Made by a program: the position numbers and the translations under genes
Notes under the pieces: generated by a model
Told to the model about the DNA's origin: nothing
The model's input: only the letters and a program-made list of their open reading frames with translations
Databases searched by the model: none
Shown here: piece by piece, positions 43,654 to 51,026 of the stretch
Layout: each line of letters starts with the position of its first letter
How positions within the stretch are numbered: the stretch's first letter is position 1
Source of the DNA: Desulfurivibrionaceae bacterium
Lineage (GTDB): Bacteria > Desulfobacterota > Desulfobulbia > Desulfobulbales > UBA5123
Length of the DNA stretch: 64,000 nt
Direction of reading: 5' to 3'
Assembly: GCA_030145325.1 (NCBI GenBank)
Contig: JAQYVW010000006.1
Span: 1 to 64,000, forward strand

Positions 43654-44531
43654 TATGCCTCCTCTCGTTTGCACAGTTGCCGGAGATGCCGACGTAACAG
43701 GGGGCCCTGTAGATATTTGGTGGCTGAGTGTCGCCAGGTGCCCCAATTTCCCTCCTCGATATCAATGACTGTTTTTTGTCCGTTTTTGCGGAAATCGTTG
43801 GCGAGTCTCGGGTCTAGGCCTGCGACTATATCCAAACGGTCATAGACGTTGACCCAGTTCCCCTGAAGTTTTGCTGGGTAACCGTTGCTCCGTGACCAGT
43901 TCAGTCGATCCTGAATTTCGTCCAATCCAAGCGGGCTGCCAAGGGTAAGTAGTCCCGTCATTGGTGGGCAGGCCGGGACATCGGTTAATACGTCATAGGC
44001 GATAAATGATCCTTGGCTATGTCCTACAAGGACGCATTGGCTATCTGGAGGTATGCTGGCGAGCACCCGGTTGCGGATGATGTCCCGGATGCCATTGATG
44101 TTGAAGAGATAATCATGGGTTTCGCGTAGAAAATGTTCCAGCATTCGCTGTTTAATAGGCCAGGGTATAGGTATCCGTTCATAGCTTGGCGTGGTGTCAT
44201 CGACTGGTGCTTCTGGGTATGCTGTCTCATTGTCTGGAAAACGTTTTCGCATGGCCGCAAGCCAAGCGTTTGCACTGAGTGATAATTCTGTGGCTACCGC
44301 TTGTTCGAGTTCATTGGCGCGACTCTCATACTCTGCTGCCAGCAGCGGGGTGTCGTAGAAGAGATCCGCCCAGTAGACAAAAGAGGTGGTGACACCGACT
44401 GCCTCGGGATCAAACCCATTGTCACTATCCACCGGTTTGGCCAAGGCATCCAGCCAGATACGGCGCAGGTCATCGGGGGCTGGTTTGTTCGCCAGTCCAT
44501 GAATGAAGGTGATGTGAACTTTATCGGTCAT
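43653..44531 (-). CDS. Alpha/beta hydrolase (lipase/esterase-like)
   Basis: A 292-aa alpha/beta-hydrolase fold protein. It begins with an oxyanion-type FIHGLANKP strand, has the nucleophile elbow GHSQG near residue 170, and likely Asp and His in DRLDIVAGLD and TWRHSATKYL. No signal peptide. Start at ATG 44531 with AGGCG upstream; the in-frame ATG at 44546 is also possible. The stop overlaps the protease start, so it is tightly linked with the TPR-S/trypsin gene. In defence loci, hydrolases like this can attack membrane lipids, but the substrate here is unknown. Confidence 0.85.
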   Translation of the reverse strand: MTDKVHITFIHGLANKPAPDDLRRIWLDALAKPVDSDNGFDPEAVGVTTSFVYWADLFYDTPLLAAEYESRANELEQAVATELSLSANAWLAAMRKRFPDNETAYPEAPVDDTTPSYERIPIPWPIKQRMLEHFLRETHDYLFNINGIRDIIRNRVLASIPPDSQCVLVGHSQGSFIAYDVLTDVPACPPMTGLLTLGSPLGLDEIQDRLNWSRSNGYPAKLQGNWVNVYDRLDIVAGLDPRLANDFRKNGQKTVIDIEEGNWGTWRHSATKYLQGPLLRRHLRQLCKREEA

Positions 44532-44744
44532 GTTGTCACGCCTCATTTGTTAAGTTGTTCTGTCTTGTTTGTTAGAGAGCTATCAACCTCTGCTGTCCAG
44601 TCTAGTGATCTGTCACGCCGCTTTCGTAATCGTCGCGCGCTTTCCTGGTGAATGTCCAAGATCTTTTTAGGTTGCCTGATCGTTTGTCGAGGCGTTTGGG
44701 GGGCCTATCTTTTGGTGGTTTTGTACTCGGATTTTATCCGGTGA

Positions 44745-46097
44745 CTATAAAAGCGTTCGTAGTTCGGCGAGCAGGGCGGTCAGTTCCCGTTGTGTGGTCG
44801 GGGCTGCGGCCTGGCGTACGCTTCTTTCTAGATCGGCGATGGTGGTGTCTAGTTTCCAGGCTGCCGGGCCTTCCCGGCTTACCTCTTTGGCCCAATGTTT
44901 AGCAGCCGTCGCATCGCCGGCATCAAAGGCCATGCCCAGGAGGGTGGGTTTAAGCCATTCATCTTGTTGATTGTGCTCCTTGGCCCGTTCGCAGGCTAAG
45001 AGGGCGATTCGGGCCGTAAGTGCTGCCTTGTCGGCATCCCCTTCCTCGTTGCGCTCGCGGTAGAGGCGGGGCAGGTTGCAGGTAGGGTAGTAATCGTTCA
45101 GGTCAAGACTCATCCCGCGTTCGTAGTGGTCAATGGCTTGATCCAGGTAGCCTCGGTGGTGTTGCGGGTTGCCCTCCTTCAGGGCCTGGGTGGCAAGTTT
45201 TTTGTAGCGGCCACCGATCAGCCCCTGCCGTTCCGAGCTGTCGCCGCTGCGCTGGATCAATTCCGTAAGGGCGGCAATGGCGGCCAGGTTGTCGCCGGTT
45301 TTGGCTCGGGCGAGACAGCGTTGTTCCTTGATCAACTCAAGTTCCTGGATATCACCGGGCAAGGCATCGATATAGTCGATGGCTTCCTGCCAACCCGCGC
45401 AGTCGCGGAGCAGCATCACCATTTCCAGGGCTACCGACCGGGTCATGGGGACGGTGGCGGGAAGTTCCTCTTGCAGGGCCAAGGCCAGGCGTCGGCCTTG
45501 ATCGCGATCCGGGGAGAGCCGTGCCTCGCGGACTCGGGTCTGGAAGGCGGAAAGGCGGGTGAGTTGTTCCTTGATGGCGTTGGCGCGGTTCGGATCGACC
45601 TTGGCGGGATCCGGGAAGCCGGGGATAACTTGGTAGATGGGCGAGTCGCCTCGGGCAAGTTCGTGGAGCCCGGCCCGCAATGCCGCAGTGATTGCGACTG
45701 CCGAGGCGTCGGTGACAATGCCCTCGGCAAGGGGATAGGTGAGTCGCCGCATCTGATCCACATCAAAGAGGGGGCGAGACCAGTCAGCGCCGATGAGCAC
45801 ACAGCCGTTGCGCTTGCAGGCGTGGCGGATGCCGACCTCGTAGTAAACGTTGCCGTTGGGGATGGTCATGTCGGCAATGACCAGATCCGAGAAGTAGAGG
45901 CGTTCGAGCATCTCATGGATGATCAACGCTCCCACATCCTGATCGGCACGAACCGGTTCATAGCCCAGTTCACTGATGAGTGGTGCCAGAGCCTTGTTCC
46001 ACAGGGCATCAAAGTCAATTTTCTCCGGTGCCTTGGCGACCGGTGGTAGTACCTCCTTGATGCCGAAGGGCATGACCATGAAGCAGACGGGTTTCAT
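44745..46097 (-). CDS. Deoxyribosyltransferase-like (NDT/TIR-like) domain plus TPR-S
   Basis: A 450-aa two-domain protein. The N-terminal 130 residues (CFMVMPFG, then LVIADMTIPNGNVYYEVGIRHA) have the fold signatures of nucleoside 2-deoxyribosyltransferase-like domains that occur in nucleotide-signal and defence systems. Residues 160-450 are TPR-S/TRAFs-binding-type helical repeats, including ERQGLIGGRYKKLA. A GAGGA site precedes the ATG by about 11 bases. It may sense or hydrolyse a nucleotide derivative and pass the signal to the TPR-S protease two genes on; this is an inference. A 213-base gap separates it from the hydrolase gene. Confidence 0.8.
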   Translation of the reverse strand: MKPVCFMVMPFGIKEVLPPVAKAPEKIDFDALWNKALAPLISELGYEPVRADQDVGALIIHEMLERLYFSDLVIADMTIPNGNVYYEVGIRHACKRNGCVLIGADWSRPLFDVDQMRRLTYPLAEGIVTDASAVAITAALRAGLHELARGDSPIYQVIPGFPDPAKVDPNRANAIKEQLTRLSAFQTRVREARLSPDRDQGRRLALALQEELPATVPMTRSVALEMVMLLRDCAGWQEAIDYIDALPGDIQELELIKEQRCLARAKTGDNLAAIAALTELIQRSGDSSERQGLIGGRYKKLATQALKEGNPQHHRGYLDQAIDHYERGMSLDLNDYYPTCNLPRLYRERNEEGDADKAALTARIALLACERAKEHNQQDEWLKPTLLGMAFDAGDATAAKHWAKEVSREGPAAWKLDTTIADLERSVRQAAAPTTQRELTALLAELRTLL

Positions 46098-46163
46098 TGC
46101 TGGTTTATTCCTCGTTGAAAAGTGGATGGGGTAGGCATGGGGGCGGAAGGGTCATGGTTGGCT

Positions 46164-49100
46164 CTAAGGGGCAGGTCGAGTCATTTTTAGTGAGGATAGT
46201 AAGGATAGTATGTAGTCACGAATCCGGCTCTGGTCAGCCCCAAGGTCGGCAGGATCGCAATCATACAGCCAGATGAGATGATGAGTAAGTACTTCGCCAA
46301 CGGTCGGGTCTTCCTGTTTTAATAAGATATTAAACAGGTTCCAGGCAGAGCTTGTCGAATCCGGGTGTTCCTTGCCGAGTATCCTGTTGCTGACTTCCAG
46401 CGTTTTTTCTAGGAGCGTCCTTGCCCCGGCGAGATCGCCCTGTTCTTGGAGAGTTACAGCCAAATTGTCCATGGATTGGAGGGTGTCCGGGTGTTCCTCA
46501 CCGCGTACCCTGATGCTGATTTCCAGTGCTTTTTCCTCAAGCGTCCTTGCCCCGGTGAGATCGCCCTGTGTTTTGAGTGTTAAACCCAGGTTGTTCATGG
46601 CGGTGATGGTGTCCGGGTGTTCCTCGCCGAGTACCCTGATTCTGACTTCCAGCGCTTTTTCCTCAAACGTCCTTGCCTCAGCGAGATCGCCTTGTGCCCG
46701 GAGGGTTGCAGCCAGGTTGTTCATGGCGGTGAGGGTGTCCGGGTGGTCCTCGTCGCGTACCCTGATGCTGACTTCCAGCGCTTTTTCCTGGAGCATCCTT
46801 GCTCCGGTGAGATCGCCAAGTGCTTTGAGGGTTCCAGCCAGATTGTTCATGGCGGCCAGGGTGTCCGGGTGTTCCTCGCCGCGTACCCTGATGCTGACTT
46901 CCAGCGCTTTTTCCTCAAGCGTCCTTGCTCCGGTGAGATCGCCCTGTGCAGAGAGGGTTATAGCCAGGTTGTTCATGGATTTGAGGGTGTCCGGGTGGTC
47001 CTCGCCGAGTACCCTGATGCTGGCTTCCAGCGATATTTTCAGGAGCGTCCTTGCCCCGGCGAGATCGCCCTGTGCTTTGAGTGTTAAACCCAGGTTGTTC
47101 ATGGTGGTGAGGGTTTGCGGGTGTTCTTCGCCAAGGACCCTGATGCTGACTTCCAGCGCTTTTTCCTCAAACGTCCTTGCCCCAGCATGATCGCCCTGTG
47201 CTCTGAGGGTTGCAGCTAGGTTGTTCATAGCGGAGAGGGTGTCCGGGTGTTCCTCGCCGCGTACCCTGGTGTTGACTTCCAGCGCTTTTTCCTCAAACGT
47301 CCTTGCCCCAGCGAGATCGCCCTGTGCGCTGAGGGTATTCGCCAGTTCGCTCATGGATTTGAGGGTGCCCGGGTGTTCCTCGCCGAGAACCCTGGTGCAG
47401 AATTCCACCGTTTTTTCGTTGAGAGCCCTAGCTGTGGAGTAGCTGCCACGAATATAATCATAGTGACCAATGCTTAAGGCAAGAAGAACCGACCAGCTCC
47501 GGTCGTCAGCAGTGTCCTTGTAAAGATGGCGCCCATGTTCCACCTCCCTGGCCAGATCGGCATGGTTGCGGATGTCGGAAACGGAAACTACATCTAATGT
47601 TCCACTGAGCACTTCGATGGCAGCTCTCCTCAGACACTTGACCCGTTCCGGGGCTTGATCGTGGAAGCGTACGGTTCTGGTGATGAGGAGATGGACGGTC
47701 TGGCTTTGTTCGCCGGGGTGGTTTTCGGCCAAGGAGAGTTTGGCGGCCTGGTCAGCGGCAAGCAGGGCACGGGTGTTTGCTTGTTCCTCTGGCTGGTCAT
47801 CCGCCTTGGCAAAGACCCAACTTACCAGGCGGCGAGGTATGGGGGCGGTGGCCAGGCAGGCAGCGAGCCGCAGGTAATCGCGACCCGGTTCGTCCAGAAG
47901 GTCTATGCTCTGCAAAAAGGTAGCGGCGATATTCTTTTTATGGCCGTTGGGTAACTGACTGCCCAGTTGGGCCGCAAGTTCCAAGACGTCGTTATCCTTG
48001 GTATCCAGTTTAGCCAGAAACTCCGAGTATCCCATCTGTTGGGCGGCACCACCGGCAACGTCAACAGCCAGGGCGTGGCGGCCCAACCGGCTGATGGCGA
48101 TCTCACGGGCCAGCTGTTCTTCTTCATCGTTCACAGGGGCTTGGCCCTCGGTTCGGTGGGAGAGGAAAAGTTGCAGGGCCTCATCCGGCTCCAGCACATC
48201 CAGATCCAGGCGGTCTTGCTCGGTACCGTATTTGCGGCTGCGGGTGGTAATAATGGTCTTGCCAAAGGTGTCGGGTGCATGCCAGGCCCGCACCATTTCC
48301 ATGGTTAACTCCGAGGCGAGATCATCCACTACCCAGAGGAAGGGTAGTCCTTTTCCCCGTAATTTTCGTCTAATTTGCCCCTCCAGTTCGGGCAGGGGCA
48401 ACCCCTGCCCGCTGATCTCCAACCGTTGAGCGATGTCGCGGAAGGCGCTCTCTCGGATCATCTCCTGTTCTGCGGCTGTCCTTTTGGTATCATTGGAATC
48501 CTGACCACGGCCACGCAGCCAGAAGATGCCGCCGGGATATGCCGCCCCGAAGCGGAGGGCGTATTCCTCTGTCAGGAGTGATTTGCCCTGGCCACCCATT
48601 CCCGACACCTGGGCCTGGTCAGGATTCCCTGCGCGGCCTGAGATAATGGCATTTTCCCCTTCATGCAACCGGCTGTGTAGATCCCATAGTTCGGGAAGCC
48701 GACCCACGAAACGGCTGCTGCCGCTGATCTGGGCTCCATGTTGTGGTGTAGCGGTGACTGGCAAAATAGCGCCAAGGCAGTCTGTCACTTTAGCGAGGTG
48801 GGTGGCGATGCGGTGGGCTAGCTCGGTCGAGTCCAAGTCGCCGGAGAGAAAACGTTTGTCGCGTAGAGAAAGTGGCTGGATGTGGTCAACTTTATCTTCC
48901 GGGTTTATCACCAGAATTCGGGTAGCCGATCCTCTTGCCTGATCTGCGGCAATGTAAGCTGCGGTCAACTCCATCTGACAGGGTCGGGATTGGGGATAAT
49001 CTTTCGAGTACCAAGCGAGGAATGCCTTCGAACCGGCAAGCCCCTCACTGATTTCTTCGGTTATGGGGGCAAAGTCGTCAATCGCGTCCTCATCGAACCA

Positions 49101-49193
49101 GACCGATAGCCCCAGATCGCGCAGGGCCTGAATCAGGGGTTTGACCCGGTCGCCATCCAGATGATGGTAACTCACGAATAAATCGTAGGACAT
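46164..49193 (-). CDS. TIR-STAND(NB-ARC)-TPR protein, bacterial NLR-like
   Basis: A 1009-aa protein with the architecture of plant and animal NLRs. Residues 1-135 are a TIR domain (YDLFVSYHHLDGD, with Glu75 in CQMELTAAY in the catalytic position). A STAND/NB-ARC ATPase has Walker A GMGGQGKS at about 198-205, Walker B LWVVDDL near 285 and a TTRSRK sensor motif. Nine 42-residue kinesin-light-chain-like TPR units end the protein. The start at 49193 has GAGGAG 8 bases upstream. It follows the small TIR gene by a few bases. Likely a ligand-triggered NAD-depleting effector; the ligand is unknown, with the TPR array the probable sensor. Confidence 0.92.
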   Translation of the reverse strand: MSYDLFVSYHHLDGDRVKPLIQALRDLGLSVWFDEDAIDDFAPITEEISEGLAGSKAFLAWYSKDYPQSRPCQMELTAAYIAADQARGSATRILVINPEDKVDHIQPLSLRDKRFLSGDLDSTELAHRIATHLAKVTDCLGAILPVTATPQHGAQISGSSRFVGRLPELWDLHSRLHEGENAIISGRAGNPDQAQVSGMGGQGKSLLTEEYALRFGAAYPGGIFWLRGRGQDSNDTKRTAAEQEMIRESAFRDIAQRLEISGQGLPLPELEGQIRRKLRGKGLPFLWVVDDLASELTMEMVRAWHAPDTFGKTIITTRSRKYGTEQDRLDLDVLEPDEALQLFLSHRTEGQAPVNDEEEQLAREIAISRLGRHALAVDVAGGAAQQMGYSEFLAKLDTKDNDVLELAAQLGSQLPNGHKKNIAATFLQSIDLLDEPGRDYLRLAACLATAPIPRRLVSWVFAKADDQPEEQANTRALLAADQAAKLSLAENHPGEQSQTVHLLITRTVRFHDQAPERVKCLRRAAIEVLSGTLDVVSVSDIRNHADLAREVEHGRHLYKDTADDRSWSVLLALSIGHYDYIRGSYSTARALNEKTVEFCTRVLGEEHPGTLKSMSELANTLSAQGDLAGARTFEEKALEVNTRVRGEEHPDTLSAMNNLAATLRAQGDHAGARTFEEKALEVSIRVLGEEHPQTLTTMNNLGLTLKAQGDLAGARTLLKISLEASIRVLGEDHPDTLKSMNNLAITLSAQGDLTGARTLEEKALEVSIRVRGEEHPDTLAAMNNLAGTLKALGDLTGARMLQEKALEVSIRVRDEDHPDTLTAMNNLAATLRAQGDLAEARTFEEKALEVRIRVLGEEHPDTITAMNNLGLTLKTQGDLTGARTLEEKALEISIRVRGEEHPDTLQSMDNLAVTLQEQGDLAGARTLLEKTLEVSNRILGKEHPDSTSSAWNLFNILLKQEDPTVGEVLTHHLIWLYDCDPADLGADQSRIRDYILSLLSSLKMTRPAP
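46320..47440 (-). repeat. 126-bp tandem repeats encoding TPR units (TIR-STAND gene)
   Basis: About nine tandem copies of a 126-bp unit. The encoded consensus (RVLGEEHPDTL, MNNLA, AQGDLAGAR) is nearly the same as in the array at 38560-39925, 7 kb away on the same strand, which points to a recent common source or gene conversion between the two genes. Confidence 0.9.
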
Positions 49194-49217
49194 GATCGTT
49201 CTCCTCACTGAAAATCG

Positions 49218-49718
49218 TTAGCGATTCTTGCTGGCCTCCTCGATGGCCTTTGGCAATGTTTCATGGCCCCACTTAAAGCTCTTACAACCATTTTCAGTCA
49301 GCGCCCGTGGCAATATCTTGGGAGGAGAATCACCCTTGTAGACCCCGATCACCCCTTTGCCCCGCTTCAGACTCTCTTCGATCTCCCAGTTGACCCACTG
49401 ACTTTTCGCGCTATGCTCGCTAAGGTAAACGGCTGTTACCGAGGCCCTGTCGATCTTCTCCCGAATCTGGCGCTTGATGTAATCGGCGTTAGTGCTGTCG
49501 AATGCGTCTTTAACCGAGTGATCGTCAAAATTCAGCGGCGTCTTATCGTTCTTTGCCTGGCCGCGTAAGAGGTTCACCTCGTTGAGATCTTCGTAAGCAA
49601 AGCTGATGAAAACATGTCGGCTTGTGTCGGTGGCAGCGCTGGTAAGCTTTTTCTTGGCACTTTCTTCCAGACGCGTAAGGTCGGCATGTGAAATTCCTCC
49701 TCCCGAGTGTCCGCCCAT
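49218..49718 (-). CDS. ThsB-like (DUF1863) TIR protein with Gly-rich N-terminus
   Basis: A 166-aa protein. Residues 34-130 are a MTH538/DUF1863-type TIR fold (RHVFISFAYED, then SQWVNWEIEESLKRGKGVIGVY with the likely catalytic Glu112), the class that includes ThsB of Thoeris, which makes a cyclic ADP-ribose signal from NAD. The start is ATG 49718: GAGGAGGGG lies directly upstream and the QueC stop is 1 base before it. This gives the unusual N-terminus MGGHSGGGISHADLTR. A longer frame to 49790 overlaps QueC and is rejected. Coupling to QueC and the Gly-rich end make it a candidate substrate of the QueC-like enzyme. Confidence 0.85.
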   Translation of the reverse strand: MGGHSGGGISHADLTRLEESAKKKLTSAATDTSRHVFISFAYEDLNEVNLLRGQAKNDKTPLNFDDHSVKDAFDSTNADYIKRQIREKIDRASVTAVYLSEHSAKSQWVNWEIEESLKRGKGVIGVYKGDSPPKILPRALTENGCKSFKWGHETLPKAIEEASKNR

Positions 49719-49719
49719 A

Positions 49720-50313
49720 TCACCCCTCCTCGTCATTGACGAATTCAAGACATGAAATGCACCGGCCGCAGGGTTGCGCGGTGCCGGCATGACAGGAGTA
49801 CGTCCCTTCGATTCCTTTTTTCCGAGCCAGCCTCAACACATCGGCCTTGCTGAATTCCGATAGCGGTGTAAGCACTTTGATCGGTTTGGCGAGAGCAGTC
49901 TGGATGGTGGATTCCGCCTGCCTGATGAAGTCGTTGCGCTGGTCGGGAAAGAGGCTGAATCGCTCGGCAAGGAGGCCGATTGCCACCCCGTCCGCCTCCA
50001 CCTGATGGGCGTATGCGCTGCCCATTAGAAGGAACAAGAGGTTGCGGCCAGGGGTGAACGCGTGAGTCTTGACGTCCAAATCTGGCGTGGTAAGGCCGGA
50101 GCGAATCACCTGGCCGAATCCGGAGAGATCCATCCTGGTGGGGTTGGGCAGGTCAAGACGATCATGAACACGCTGACAACTCTCCCATTCCTGTGTGGCG
50201 GCGCGTTGTCCGTAGTCAATGAACAAGGGGAATACCTCGGCACCTTCTTCTCGGGCCATTACGCCAACCAAGGTAGAATCAAGGCCTCCTGAGACCAGGT
50301 TCACCAGGCTCAT
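49720..50313 (-). CDS. QueC-like 7-cyano-7-deazaguanine synthase family protein
   Basis: A 197-aa PP-loop ATPase. SGGLDST (residues 8-14) is the ATP-pyrophosphatase loop, and Cys174, Cys182, Cys185 and Cys188 make the QueC zinc site. It starts inside the stop of the OGG-like gene (ATGA overlap, 50310-50313). True QueC turns carboxydeazaguanine into preQ0. In the company of TGT- and OGG-like genes, as in type IV CBASS, QueC-like proteins serve immunity rather than tRNA modification, and recent work (recalled, not checked) reports that they attach a deazaguanine to a protein N-terminus. No other queuosine pathway genes lie nearby, which favours the immune role. Confidence 0.88.
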   Translation of the reverse strand: MSLVNLVSGGLDSTLVGVMAREEGAEVFPLFIDYGQRAATQEWESCQRVHDRLDLPNPTRMDLSGFGQVIRSGLTTPDLDVKTHAFTPGRNLLFLLMGSAYAHQVEADGVAIGLLAERFSLFPDQRNDFIRQAESTIQTALAKPIKVLTPLSEFSKADVLRLARKKGIEGTYSCHAGTAQPCGRCISCLEFVNDEEG

Positions 50314-51026
50314 ATCAACGCTTCTCTTTTGGCCACGCGCATTGTTACCCACATGGCCAGATCTAGGCTGCCCACTGCATGGCCGAATTCTGTTGCCAAT
50401 CGTTGGAATTCATCTTCGATACGCTCATAGCCAGACAGCCGCGACAAGGTGCCGGGCCGGGGGGCAATACCGCGTGCCATACGCAGGTAGTCGAGGACAT
50501 GGGTGTCGAGTACCGCAAGCTCTGAACAGAAGCCGATCCGTCTCAAAAAGAGACTCGCCTGTTTCGGGCCGAAGCCCCAGACCATCTTGATTAATATTTT
50601 GCGTGCATCACGAGCCGAAGGGGCAGAGGAAAGGATTCGATGTAGCGATGTTCCTTGTTCGCGCATCGTGGCTACGGTTTTGGCAAGTAAAGAGGCAAGG
50701 CGGTTCTTGAAACGCGGTCTCATGGTTCGTTTTTTGCCGTTCACCTTCACTGTCAGGGGGGTAGAAAACGAGGCTACTAACTTTGTTTCATAAACCGATT
50801 GCCAGTTGTCGCCATACTGATCATGCCGTAACAATCCTTGTTGTCGAAGTCGTTCCGCCGTTGCCACCGAAACCTCGTAAATCATTTGGCTGCCGAAAAT
50901 ACAAGTTGCCGCTTCTTGTAGTAATTCTTCTTCAGTTAGTCGGTGCCACGCAGTGTCCGGGCTGCTGGTTGCTTCGGCCTCGGAACAGAGTTCTTTTATT
51001 GTTTGGTTAATCAGCGCGAGCGTCAT
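50310..51026 (-). CDS. OGG/HhH-GPD-like DNA glycosylase
   Basis: A 238-aa helix-hairpin-helix glycosylase-like protein. The HhH hairpin with the candidate catalytic Lys is in VWGFGPKQASLFLRRIG, and the conserved Asp follows in AVLDTHVLDYL, as in 8-oxoguanine glycosylases of the OGG2/AGOG type. The start at 51026 overlaps the TGT-like stop (ATGA) and has GGAAGGAG upstream; a longer frame to 51098 is not supported. Its place between TGT- and QueC-like genes mirrors the accessory set of type IV CBASS. It may bind or remove a deazaguanine-like base rather than act in ordinary base excision repair. Confidence 0.85.
   Translation of the reverse strand: MTLALINQTIKELCSEAEATSSPDTAWHRLTEEELLQEAATCIFGSQMIYEVSVATAERLRQQGLLRHDQYGDNWQSVYETKLVASFSTPLTVKVNGKKRTMRPRFKNRLASLLAKTVATMREQGTSLHRILSSAPSARDARKILIKMVWGFGPKQASLFLRRIGFCSELAVLDTHVLDYLRMARGIAPRPGTLSRLSGYERIEDEFQRLATEFGHAVGSLDLAMWVTMRVAKREALI

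Noticed and set aside
46372-47190. 272-codon plus-strand open frame antisense to the TIR-STAND-TPR gene
   Set aside because: Same cause as above; a shadow of the TPR-coding repeats.
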